In this document: in pieces, positions 1 through 7,404 of the stretch
Position numbering within the stretch: position 1 is the stretch's first letter
How the letters are laid out: each line of letters opens with the position of its first letter
Origin: TMP-24 sp041397305
GTDB taxonomy: Bacteria; Pseudomonadota; Alphaproteobacteria; Rhodobacterales; Rhodobacteraceae
DNA length: 64,000 nt
Reading direction: 5' to 3'
Assembly (NCBI GenBank): GCA_041397305.1
Contig: JAWKWX010000004.1
Coordinates: 1 to 64,000, forward strand
Position numbers and translations under genes: made by a program
Notes under the pieces: generated by a model
Told to the model about the DNA's origin: nothing
The model's input: only the letters and a program-made list of their open reading frames with translations
Database searches by the model: none

Positions 1-588
1 ATCCTCCAGCGGGTCGGTCAGCACCGCATAGTCGGGATTGACGCCGCCGATGATCGTGGTGCGCGCACGGGTGGAGGCCGCATAATCGGCCACGCCAAAA
101 TGCAGGCTTTCATTCCGTTTCGAGGCTGCGGCAATTTCGTTCACGTTCTGCATGCCGAGTGCGGTTTCGATAATGTGTTCAAATCCGATGCGCTTCTTAA
201 AACCCATCGCATCTTCAATTTGCGTCACCATCATGTCGACCGCATAAACATCCGCCGCCGTCCCGACTTTCGGGATCATGATCAGGTCGAGCCGCGCACC
301 CGCCTGTTCGACGACGTCCACGACATCGCGGTACATGTAGTGCGTGTCGAGCCCGTTGATGCGGACCGACATGGTCTTTGTGCCCCAGTCGATCTCGTTG
401 AGCGCCTTGATGATGTTCTTGCGCGCCTGTGCCTTGTCGTCGGGCGCGACCGCGTCCTCGAGGTCAAGGAAGATCACGTCAGCGTCAGATTGCGCAGCCT
501 TTTCAAACATTTGAATGGCGCTTCCGGGAACGGCAAGTTCCGAGCGGTTGAGGCGGGCAGGGGCCTGTTCGACGGTATGGAAGCTCAT
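1..588 (-). CDS. mclA: L-malyl-CoA lyase, N-terminal part (cut by left edge)
   Basis: The frame starts with ATG at 588 and stays open for 196 codons to the window edge, so the C-terminal part is missing. The protein belongs to the HpcH/HpaI-citrate lyase beta family. It shows the DVIFLDLEDAVAPDDK segment (acidic metal/CoA-site region), the SVRINGLDTHYMYRDVVD stretch and IMIPKV, all characteristic of CoA-thioester lyases. By recall it resembles Methylobacterium MclA more than the Rhodobacter Mcl1 paralogue. The enzyme splits L-malyl-CoA into acetyl-CoA and glyoxylate, the last step of the serine cycle. The malate-CoA ligase genes that make its substrate lie about 2 kb away on the other strand, which supports this role over citrate lyase. 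It lies 132 bp downstream of the regulator gene in the same orientation. Confidence 0.93.
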   Translation of the reverse strand, partial: MSFHTVEQAPARLNRSELAVPGSAIQMFEKAAQSDADVIFLDLEDAVAPDDKAQARKNIIKALNEIDWGTKTMSVRINGLDTHYMYRDVVDVVEQAGARLDLIMIPKVGTAADVYAVDMMVTQIEDAMGFKKRIGFEHIIETALGMQNVNEIAAASKRNESLHFGVADYAASTRARTTIIGGVNPDYAVLTDPLED

Positions 589-672
589 GGGGCGAATCCT
601 TCGCGGCTTGGGGTCATCGACGGGCGGCAGAGAAGGAGGAAGGAAGCCACGTCTGTCAAGCAAGAAAATTGC

Positions 673-687
673 GCGACAGACTGTCGC
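673..687. promoter_or_regulatory. 15-bp perfect palindrome upstream of mclA
   Basis: GCGACAG and CTGTCGC arms flank a single central A in the 132-bp gap between the regulator stop and the mclA start, about 85 bp upstream of the start codon. A TTGACA hexamer (minus strand, 654-659) lies just downstream, but I see no good -10 at the usual spacing. It is a reasonable operator candidate for separate control of mclA. No protein can be assigned to it from sequence alone. Confidence 0.4.
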
Positions 688-720
688 ATGAAAAGATCGT
701 GGCGTGGCTGCCCGCGCCGG

Positions 721-1380
721 TCAGGACCGCCCTCTACCGTCCTTCGCGAGCCGCGACGAATAGTAAAAGGCGATCGCCTGGGCGCGATTGCGGACTCCAA
801 GTTTTTCAAACAGGTTCGACAGGTGGAATTTCACCGTATTGGCCGAAATTTCGAAATCCAGCGCCAGCTCCTTATTTGAGTGACCTTTCGCCAGAGACTC
901 CAGCAGCGCCTTCTCGCGGCGGGTCAGCTGAGCGATCGGATCGGCCTGCAGGTCGCGGACGTCGAGGAAGGGAAAGACCATCTGACCCGCCGCCACCGCA
1001 AGGCAGGTCTCCAGCAGTTTCTCGGCCGGGTTGGTGCGGGCCATGAAGCCCGCGGCACCGGCCAGCATCGCGAGGCGCGCGACCTCGCCGCGGCTTTCTT
1101 CGCCATAGACGACGATCCGTGGCGCGCCGGGCTGGTCGCGCAGCACCTCGATCAGCTTCTGTCCGCCAAGTGCAGGCAGCATCCAGTCGATCACGGCCAC
1201 CTTGACCGGCACCCGCATCACCGCGCCGAGGAATCCCTCGGCCGTTGCCGATGTTGCGACCAGCGAGAATCGGGGGTCGCGGTCGAAAAGCTCCGACAGC
1301 GCCTGCAGCACCAGAGGATTGCTGTCGGCGAGCGACAGGTCGACCGGACTTTCCCTGACGTTAAGCCTTTGATCTGCCAT
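721..1380 (-). CDS. NarL/LuxR-family response regulator with atypical receiver
   Basis: A 219-residue protein with an N-terminal receiver (about 12-130) and a C-terminal LuxR-type helix-turn-helix (about 150-215; LTRREKALLESLAKG followed by SNKELALDFEISANTVKFH). Asp65 in VIDWMLP is the likely phospho-acceptor. The receiver departs from canon: the usual acidic pair is a lone Asp in LADSN, the conserved Thr/Ser is Gly in VVYGEE, and the conserved Lys is Arg in GFMART. No histidine kinase gene is adjacent. It sits between mclA and the divergent sga-mtkAB-hpr genes, so it is the obvious local regulator of the serine cycle. That role is inferred from position. The ATG at 1380 has only a weak purine-rich upstream stretch. 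Confidence 0.85.
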   Translation of the reverse strand: MADQRLNVRESPVDLSLADSNPLVLQALSELFDRDPRFSLVATSATAEGFLGAVMRVPVKVAVIDWMLPALGGQKLIEVLRDQPGAPRIVVYGEESRGEVARLAMLAGAAGFMARTNPAEKLLETCLAVAAGQMVFPFLDVRDLQADPIAQLTRREKALLESLAKGHSNKELALDFEISANTVKFHLSNLFEKLGVRNRAQAIAFYYSSRLAKDGRGRS

Positions 1381-1395
1381 TTTATTCTCTTAAAA

Positions 1396-1456
1396 CCTAC
1401 CCATTATGGTTGGTGGATATTCGGTATACGGCAGTATTCCGATCCGAATGGGTAGG
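1396..1456. promoter_or_regulatory. Inverted-repeat operator region between regulator and serine-cycle operon
   Basis: The 177-bp divergent region holds a perfect 10-bp inverted repeat, CCTACCCATT (1396-1405) and AATGGGTAGG (1447-1456), centres 51 bp apart. A second pair, TGGTTGG (1407-1413) and CCAACCA (1463-1469), has centres 56 bp apart. A third pair is ATTCGG (1419-1424) and CCGAAT (1444-1449). The first two pairs interleave, so they look like paired protein-binding half-sites rather than a single RNA hairpin. This fits binding by the adjacent LuxR-type regulator, which is an inference. Confidence 0.5.
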
Positions 1457-1557
1457 AAAAAGCCAACCACAAAAGATACCCGAAAGCAGGAGTAAGGCAG
1501 GTTGTGGCGGCGAGGCAACCGGTTTTTCTTGACGCGACATTCTGAACAGGACTGCCG

Positions 1558-2805
1558 ATGCCCGACATGATCCCCTTTCCTTCGCTGTCGATCCCCGACA
1601 CGCTCGCCGCCGGTCCGGGTCCGGGCAATACCGATGCCCGCGTCCTCGCCGCCTTTGCCCGTGCCGGGGTCGCCGACCATATGCAGGCCGACGTCCTGCG
1701 CGGCATGATCGAATGCAAGCAGATGCTGCGCAGCCTCTGGGGCACAGGCAACATCCACACGTTCGGCGTCGGCGGCACCGGCTTTTCCGGCCTCGACTGC
1801 ATGCTGAGCGCCGTCCTGCCGGGCGACAGCGTGGTTGCCTTCACGAACGGCACCTTCAGCGGGATCGATTGCCTGACGATCCGCATGAAGGCCGCGACAC
1901 GGGACGAACTGAAGGCCGATCCCCTGAACCCGCAGGCGGCCTCCGTCACCGTCGTCACCGTGCCCCACGGCCAGTCGGTGAGCGGAGAGATCGTCGAGAG
2001 GGCCCTGGCCGCACATGAACCGAAATGGGCCTTCATGGCGCATTGGGAAACCGGATCGGGCCGGATCAACGATCTGAAAGGCTTCTCCGACGCCTGCCAG
2101 CGTCATGGCGTGCTCGGGCTGGTCGATGCGGTCTCCTCGCTCGGCATCGCCGATTTTTCCATCGACGATTATCCCGGCGTGCATGGCTGGGCCTCCTGCC
2201 CGCAGAAGGGCGTCCTGTGCCTGCCGCTGACCTATGCGCCGGTCTCCTTCACCGATCGCTATATCGCCGAAGTGCGCGAAAATGGCGCGGCGACCTACGT
2301 CCACCACCCGATCCTCGAAGCGCGCCACTGGGGCGTGATCGACGGCAAGGATGTGGCCCAGCCCGCCTATCACCGCACCCATTCCGGCTATGCGATCGCC
2401 GCCTTTCACGAGGCGCTGCGCCTGACGCTGGAACATGGGCGGGTGCGGAAGGCCCGCGATTATGCCTTCCATGAAGCCGCGCTGCGTGCGGCGGTCGAGG
2501 CGATGGGATGCACCGTCACCTCGAACATGACCTCGCTCGTGGTTCTCGACCTGCCGCCCGCGCTGAAGGGCCGCGAAAAGGACCTGGTCCAGAAATGTCG
2601 CGCTGACGGGTTTGGCATCTGGCCGACGCTGTCGGAGCCGGTACAGGTGAGGGTCGGGATCCTCAACCAGCTTGGCGAAGGACCGATCGCCGAGATCGTC
2701 AGCCGCTTTGCCGATGCGCTGAACGCGCTCGGCGCCGCCGTCGACAAGGAACAGGTGATGGAGGGGCTCGCCCGTCATTACCGGGCGGCGCTGGCCGCGG
2801 AATAG
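1558..2805 (+). CDS. sgaA: Serine-glyoxylate aminotransferase (class V PLP enzyme)
   Basis: A 415-residue class V aminotransferase. It has the N-terminal AAGPGPGNTDARVL motif, the substrate-region GTGNIHTFGVGGTGFSGLD stretch, a DAVSSLG motif near 190 and the PLP-binding Lys217 in WASCPQKGV. In the serine cycle it transfers the amino group of serine to glyoxylate, giving hydroxypyruvate and glycine. It is the first gene of a plus-strand operon, with mtkA following 10 bp downstream and hydroxypyruvate reductase further on. A beta-hydroxyaspartate-cycle aminotransferase would look similar, but the malate-CoA ligase neighbours favour the serine cycle. An AGGACT upstream of the ATG is an acceptable ribosome site. 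Confidence 0.88.
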   Translation: MPDMIPFPSLSIPDTLAAGPGPGNTDARVLAAFARAGVADHMQADVLRGMIECKQMLRSLWGTGNIHTFGVGGTGFSGLDCMLSAVLPGDSVVAFTNGTFSGIDCLTIRMKAATRDELKADPLNPQAASVTVVTVPHGQSVSGEIVERALAAHEPKWAFMAHWETGSGRINDLKGFSDACQRHGVLGLVDAVSSLGIADFSIDDYPGVHGWASCPQKGVLCLPLTYAPVSFTDRYIAEVRENGAATYVHHPILEARHWGVIDGKDVAQPAYHRTHSGYAIAAFHEALRLTLEHGRVRKARDYAFHEAALRAAVEAMGCTVTSNMTSLVVLDLPPALKGREKDLVQKCRADGFGIWPTLSEPVQVRVGILNQLGEGPIAEIVSRFADALNALGAAVDKEQVMEGLARHYRAALAAE

Positions 2806-2815
2806 GGAGGACGCC

Positions 2816-4015
2816 ATGGACATCCATGAATATCAGGCCAAGGACATATTGAAGAGTTTCGGGGTCGCCGTCCCCGACGGGGCCCTGGCCTACAGCCCCG
2901 AGCAGGCGGCCTACCGCGCCCGCGAACTGGGCGGCGACCGCTGGGTGGTGAAGGCGCAGGTCCATGCCGGCGGGCGCGGCAAGGCCGGGGGCGTCAAGCT
3001 CTGTTCGTCGGATCACGAGATCCTCGACGTGACCTCCGACATGTTCGGCATGAAGCTTGTCACCCATCAGACCGGCCCGGCGGGCAAGGGCGTCTACCGC
3101 GTCTATGTCGAGGCGGCGACCGCCTTCGAGCGGGAAATCTACCTGGGCTTCGTTCTCGACCGCACGACCCAGCGCGTGATGATCGTTGCTTCCGGCGAAG
3201 GCGGGATGGAGATCGAGGACATCTCAGCGACGAAACCCGATTCCATCGTCCGTTCGACCGTGGAACCGGCCGTGGGCCTGCGCGATTTCCAGGCACGCGA
3301 GATCGCCTTCGCGCTTGGTATTCCGGCGGCGATGACCCAGCAGATGGTGCGCACGCTGCAAGGCTGCTACCGCGCCTTCACCGAGCTTGACGCGACGATG
3401 GTCGAGATCAATCCGCTTGTCGTCACCTCCGACAACCGGATCATGGCGCTTGACGCCAAGATGACCTTCGACGGCAATGCGATGTTCCGCCATCCCCAGA
3501 TCGCCGAACTGCGCGACAAGAGCCAGGAAGACCCGCGCGAAAGCCGCGCCGCCGACCGGGGGCTTTCCTACATCGGGCTCACCGGCAATATCGGCTGCAT
3601 CGTCAACGGCGCAGGCCTTGCGATGGCGACGATGGACACGATCAAGCTGGCGGGAGGGGAGCCTGCGAACTTTCTCGACATCGGCGGCGGGGCGACGCCC
3701 GAGCGGGTGGCGAAAGCCTTCAAGCTCGTGACCTCGGACAAGAATGTGCAGGCGGTGCTGGTGAATATCTTCGCCGGTATCAACCGCTGCGACTGGGTCG
3801 CCGAAGGCGTGGTGCAGGCGCTGCGGGCGGAGCCGGTGGACGTGCCGGTGGTGGTCCGCCTTGCGGGCACGAATGTCGAGGAAGGCCTTAAGATCCTTGC
3901 GAAATCCGGACTGCCGATCATCCGCGCCACGACACTGATGGAAGCGGCGCAGCGGGCGGTGACGGCCTGGAAGAACGATATGGCGCAGAATACCAAAGTG
4001 AGGGCCGTGAAATGA
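2816..4015 (+). CDS. mtkA: Malate-CoA ligase (malate thiokinase) beta subunit
   Basis: A 399-residue SucC-like protein: ATP-grasp domain from the N-terminal MDIHEYQAKDILKSFG, nucleotide-contact region KAQVHAGGRGKAGGVK, metal/substrate segment VEINPLV, then the CoA-ligase domain with FLDIGGGATPERVAKAF. With the alpha subunit it activates malate to malyl-CoA at the cost of ATP, feeding malyl-CoA lyase. Succinyl-CoA synthetase is the main alternative, since the families are very similar. Placement between sgaA and mtkB, with mclA nearby, and the recalled resemblance to methylotroph MtkA, make malate the likely substrate. Its stop overlaps the mtkB start by 4 bp (ATGA), a sign of translational coupling. 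Confidence 0.88.
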   Translation: MDIHEYQAKDILKSFGVAVPDGALAYSPEQAAYRARELGGDRWVVKAQVHAGGRGKAGGVKLCSSDHEILDVTSDMFGMKLVTHQTGPAGKGVYRVYVEAATAFEREIYLGFVLDRTTQRVMIVASGEGGMEIEDISATKPDSIVRSTVEPAVGLRDFQAREIAFALGIPAAMTQQMVRTLQGCYRAFTELDATMVEINPLVVTSDNRIMALDAKMTFDGNAMFRHPQIAELRDKSQEDPRESRAADRGLSYIGLTGNIGCIVNGAGLAMATMDTIKLAGGEPANFLDIGGGATPERVAKAFKLVTSDKNVQAVLVNIFAGINRCDWVAEGVVQALRAEPVDVPVVVRLAGTNVEEGLKILAKSGLPIIRATTLMEAAQRAVTAWKNDMAQNTKVRAVK

Positions 4016-4905
4016 CCATCTTCATCGACCGCAATACCCGCGTCATCGTCCAGGGCATCACCGGGCGGATCGCACAGTTCCACACCCAGGAGATGGTGGA
4101 ATATGGCACGCTCGTCGTCGGCGGCGTGGTGCCGGGCAAGGGCGGCGAGACCGTCCATGGCGTGCCGGTCTTCAACACGGTGAAGGAAGCTGTGGCCGCG
4201 ACCGGGGCAAACGCCTCGATCGTCTTCGTGCCCCCGCCCTTCGCGGCCGACAGTATCATGGAAGCGGCCGACGGCGGCATCCGCTATTGCGTCTGCGTGA
4301 CCGACGGTATCCCCGCGCAGGACATGATCCGGGTGAAGCGCTACATGATGCGCTGTCCGCGCGAAAGGCGCATGGTGCTGACCGGGCCGAACTGCGCGGG
4401 CACCATCTCGCCCGGGAAATCGCTTCTGGGCATCATGCCGGGCCATATCTATCTGCCTGGAAACGTTGGGATTGTCGGTCGCTCCGGCACGCTGGGCTAT
4501 GAGGCGGCGCAGCAGCTGAAGGACCTCGGCATCGGGGTTTCGACCAGCGTCGGCATCGGCGGCGATCCGATCAACGGGTCTTCCTTCCGCGATGTGCTGG
4601 AAGCGTTCGAGGCCGACCCCGATACCGAGATCGTCTGCATGATCGGCGAGATCGGCGGCCCGCAGGAGGCCGAAGCGGCCGCCTATATCCAGAAGCATGT
4701 GACCAAGCCGGTCGTCGCCTATATCGCCGGCCTGACCGCGCCCAAGGGCCGCACGATGGGGCATGCGGGCGCGATCATCTCGGCCTTCGGCGAAAGCGCC
4801 TCCGAGAAGGTCGAGATCCTCAGCGAGGCGGGCGTCACGGTGGCCGATAACCCCTCTGTCATCGGCGAGACCGTGGCGCGGGTGCTGCGCCGCAGGGCGG
4901 CCTGA
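4012..4905 (+). CDS. mtkB: Malate-CoA ligase (malate thiokinase) alpha subunit
   Basis: A 297-residue SucD-like subunit. It has an N-terminal Rossmann CoA-binding domain (VIVQGITGRIAQFHTQ), the GPNCAGTISPGK segment near 125-136, and the phosphohistidine His251 in GRTMGHAGAIIS. It binds CoA and carries the phosphoryl intermediate while MtkA binds the nucleotide and acid. The start overlaps the mtkA stop by 4 bp. The same caution about succinyl-CoA synthetase applies, and operon context again supports malate. Confidence 0.88.
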   Translation: MTIFIDRNTRVIVQGITGRIAQFHTQEMVEYGTLVVGGVVPGKGGETVHGVPVFNTVKEAVAATGANASIVFVPPPFAADSIMEAADGGIRYCVCVTDGIPAQDMIRVKRYMMRCPRERRMVLTGPNCAGTISPGKSLLGIMPGHIYLPGNVGIVGRSGTLGYEAAQQLKDLGIGVSTSVGIGGDPINGSSFRDVLEAFEADPDTEIVCMIGEIGGPQEAEAAAYIQKHVTKPVVAYIAGLTAPKGRTMGHAGAIISAFGESASEKVEILSEAGVTVADNPSVIGETVARVLRRRAA

Positions 4906-4913
4906 AGCCCGGG

Positions 4914-4944
4914 CCTTGCCGGGCGGCGGGACCGTCCGGCAAGG
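4914..4944 (+). terminator. Hairpin after mtkB
   Basis: CCTTGCCGG (4914-4922) pairs perfectly with CCGGCAAGG (4936-4944) around a 13-nt loop, 9 bp after the mtkB stop. There is no T-run after it, so it is more likely an RNA-stability or attenuating hairpin inside the operon than a strong terminator. The following 4952-4993 carries three degenerate 12-13 bp copies of a GAACGTAT-type unit. Confidence 0.4.
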
Positions 4945-5015
4945 GTTGGCGGAACGTATGGCAGGACGTATGCCTGAACGTATTACCCGAACGCCGCCGG
5001 AAGGAAGCATAAACG

Positions 5016-5987
5016 ATGACAAAACCACGGGTCCTGATCACGCGGCGCTGGCCGGAAGCGGTGGAACGGTCGATGGCCGGGCGCTTCGACGTGACATTGA
5101 ACGAGGCTGACCGGCCGATGACGGCGGTCGATTTCCGCGCGGCCTTCGCCACCTTTGACGCGGTCTGCCCGACGGTGACGGACAAGCTTGGCCCCGAGGC
5201 CTTCGATCTGGCGCAAGCCCGGACCAATGTCCTGGGCAATTTCGGCGTGGGTTTCAGCCATATCGACCTTGAGGGCGCCAGGCGTCACGGGATGGCGGTG
5301 ACCAATACGCCGGATGTCCTGTCGGACTGCACCGCCGATATCGCCATGACGCTGATGCTGATGGCCGCGCGCCGCGCGGGCGAGGGCGAGCGGGAGTTGC
5401 GCGCGGGCGACTGGACCGGCTGGCGGCCGACCCACATGATCGGCACCAAGGTCTCGGGCGCCACACTCGGCATCATCGGCTTCGGCCGGATCGGCCAGGC
5501 GATGGCGCAGCGGGCGCACCACGGGTTCGGGATGAAGATCCTCGTCCAGAACCGCTCGCCCGTTGCGGCCGACGTGCTGGCGCGCTACGGCGCGCGGCAG
5601 GTGGCGACGGTCGAGGATTTGCTGCCCGCCTGCGATTTCGTCTCGCTCCATTGCCCCGGCGGCGCGGCCAACCGCCATCTGATCAATGCGGACCGGCTTG
5701 CGCTGATGCGCGGCGACGCATTCCTCATCAATACCGCGCGCGGCGAGGTGGTGGACGAGGCGGCGCTGGCCGACGCGCTTGCAGCCCGCAGGATCGGCGG
5801 CGCGGGGCTTGACGTGTTCGAACGCGAGCCGCAGGTCACCGCCGCGCTGATGGACTGCCCCAATCTGGTGATGCTGCCGCATCTCGGCTCGGCCACGAGG
5901 GCCACGCGCGAGGCGATGGGTTTCCGCGTGATGGAGAATATCAGCGCCTTCTTCGACGGAAAGGCGCCACCCGACCGGGTGGCATGA
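5016..5987 (+). CDS. hprA: D-2-hydroxyacid dehydrogenase, probable hydroxypyruvate reductase
   Basis: A 323-residue NAD(P)-dependent D-isomer 2-hydroxyacid dehydrogenase. It shows the dinucleotide motif GFGRIGQAMAQR (about 150-160), the catalytic Arg in NTARGEVVDE, Glu in DVFEREP and His in LPHLGSAT. The FGVGFSHIDLEGARRHG region matches the glyoxylate/hydroxypyruvate reductase (GyaR-like) branch. In this operon it would reduce hydroxypyruvate to D-glycerate. It lies 110 bp after mtkB and ends at a strong hairpin terminator, so it is probably the last operon gene. Substrate is inferred from context; glyoxylate could also be used. Confidence 0.85.
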   Translation: MTKPRVLITRRWPEAVERSMAGRFDVTLNEADRPMTAVDFRAAFATFDAVCPTVTDKLGPEAFDLAQARTNVLGNFGVGFSHIDLEGARRHGMAVTNTPDVLSDCTADIAMTLMLMAARRAGEGERELRAGDWTGWRPTHMIGTKVSGATLGIIGFGRIGQAMAQRAHHGFGMKILVQNRSPVAADVLARYGARQVATVEDLLPACDFVSLHCPGGAANRHLINADRLALMRGDAFLINTARGEVVDEAALADALAARRIGGAGLDVFEREPQVTAALMDCPNLVMLPHLGSATRATREAMGFRVMENISAFFDGKAPPDRVA

Positions 5988-6029
5988 GACGACTTGCCGG
6001 GGTCAGGGCCAAATCGGACCCTGGTAAGG

Positions 6030-6066
6030 GAAAGGCGCCGTTAGCTCCCGGCGCCTTTCACTTTTT
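6030..6066. terminator. Bidirectional rho-independent terminator
   Basis: GAAAGGCGCCG (6030-6040) and CGGCGCCTTTC (6049-6059) form a perfect 11-bp stem with an 8-nt loop, followed by ACTTTTTC on the plus strand. It lies between convergent hprA and nlpD-like genes and can serve both. Confidence 0.85.
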
Positions 6067-6124
6067 CAACAATCGCTCTCTCTTTCGGCGGCAGTTCGTG
6101 CCTGTAACCAGCCGAATTCGAACC

Positions 6125-7345
6125 TCATTGCAGATAGGGCATCGGATCAACGGATTCGAAGCCTTGCCGCACTTCGAAATGCAGGAAGGCGGGATTGGAG
6201 CCGCGCACCTTGGCGATGGTCTGGCCGCGCTTGACCTTGTCGCCCTTCTTCACCGCGATCCCGTCGATATTGGCATAGACGGTCAGAAGGTTGCCCGCAT
6301 GGCGGATGACAAGGATCGGCACCCCCTCGGTATCCTTGGTGATGGCCGCGACCGTGCCGTCGCCTGCAGCGGCAACGGCCGTCCCGGCCGAGGCGGAGAT
6401 GTCGATCCCGTCGTTCTTCTTCTTCTGATAACCGCGGATGATCGAGCCCTGGAGCGGCATGGCGAGCTTCGCGCTTGCCGTCGTGGCGCCGACATCGGGG
6501 GCCGGGGGCTTTTCGACCGGTTTCGAGGCGGGTTCGGTCTTTTCCTCCGGCACCGGCTCGGCGGCGGATGGCGGGGTCGGGGTCTTCGACCCTTCGCCGG
6601 GTTTGCTGGTGTTGTCGGTGACGACAACGCCGCCCCTGGCGCCGACGGGGATCAGAAGGATCTGGCCTTCGCGCACCGAAAGATCCTTGCCGAGCCCGTT
6701 CCAGTCGGCCAGCGCCTTGACGTTCACATTATAGAGCCGCGCGATCGAATAGGCGCTTTCGCCGCGCTCGACCTTGTGGCGGATCGGCTCGGCGCCGGTC
6801 GGCGCCGGGGCGGTTGCTGCCGGTTTCGTGGACGCGAGCGGGGTCGTCGTCACGGTGCCGCCGGTGGGGGCGGAGGCAGGCGCGGTGCCCGGCTGGCCCG
6901 CCGCACGGTTGATGGCGCCGCCCGCAATCGTTGTGACATCGACGCTGCCCGGTGCACCGGCGACCGGTGCCTCGGCCACCCGGCGGGGCAGGGCGAGCAC
7001 TTCGTTGGCGCGAAGCGTGGACGCGGGTTGCAGGGCGTTGTAGTTCGCCAGCTCGTTCGGGTCCATGCCGATCCGGGCGGCGACCGAAGCGACCGTGTCG
7101 CCCTGGCGGGCGACCGCGACCTGATAGCCGGGATAGGAGATGATGCCGCGCTGGTCGGGCGTGGGCCTTGCGGCGGCTGCATTGCGGGCAGCGTCGGACG
7201 TGTCGAAAATGCCCTGGCCGAAATGCCTGAGGTCGCCGTCGAAGCGCCCGTCGCTTTCGCAGGCCGCAAGCGCCAGTAGCGAACCGCCGATCAGAAGGGT
7301 GCGCGTGAAGGTCCCCGTCCGTTTGCCCGTCAATCTGCCTGTCAT
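6125..7345 (-). CDS. nlpD: NlpD-like lipoprotein with two LysM domains and a degenerate LytM domain
   Basis: A 406-residue lipoprotein: basic N terminus, hydrophobic segment and lipobox LAAC (Cys29). LysM domains lie at about 74-120 and 188-233, then a Pro/Glu/Lys-rich linker (about 245-290) and a C-terminal M23/LytM domain (about 293-406). Two zinc ligands are lost: the HxGxD motif reads NDGID (Asn311, Asp315) and the HxH motif reads FLH (only His389 remains). It should therefore bind peptidoglycan without cutting it, as known for E. coli NlpD/EnvC amidase activators. It is the third gene after surE and pcm, a conserved order in proteobacteria. Confidence 0.88.
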   Translation of the reverse strand: MTGRLTGKRTGTFTRTLLIGGSLLALAACESDGRFDGDLRHFGQGIFDTSDAARNAAAARPTPDQRGIISYPGYQVAVARQGDTVASVAARIGMDPNELANYNALQPASTLRANEVLALPRRVAEAPVAGAPGSVDVTTIAGGAINRAAGQPGTAPASAPTGGTVTTTPLASTKPAATAPAPTGAEPIRHKVERGESAYSIARLYNVNVKALADWNGLGKDLSVREGQILLIPVGARGGVVVTDNTSKPGEGSKTPTPPSAAEPVPEEKTEPASKPVEKPPAPDVGATTASAKLAMPLQGSIIRGYQKKKNDGIDISASAGTAVAAAGDGTVAAITKDTEGVPILVIRHAGNLLTVYANIDGIAVKKGDKVKRGQTIAKVRGSNPAFLHFEVRQGFESVDPMPYLQ

Positions 7346-7404
7346 CTCATATCCTCACCATGCGGGCCGTATTCCGGCCTCTGGTTACCATTCCACGTCC
7401 GATG

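Noticed and set aside
1529..1534. TTGACG as -35 box of the sgaA promoter
   Set aside because: Only 23 bp separate it from the start codon, and no -10 fits at 16-18 bp spacing.
1390..2823. A 477-codon minus-strand frame over sgaA
   Set aside because: sgaA on the plus strand has all class V aminotransferase motifs; the antisense product has none.
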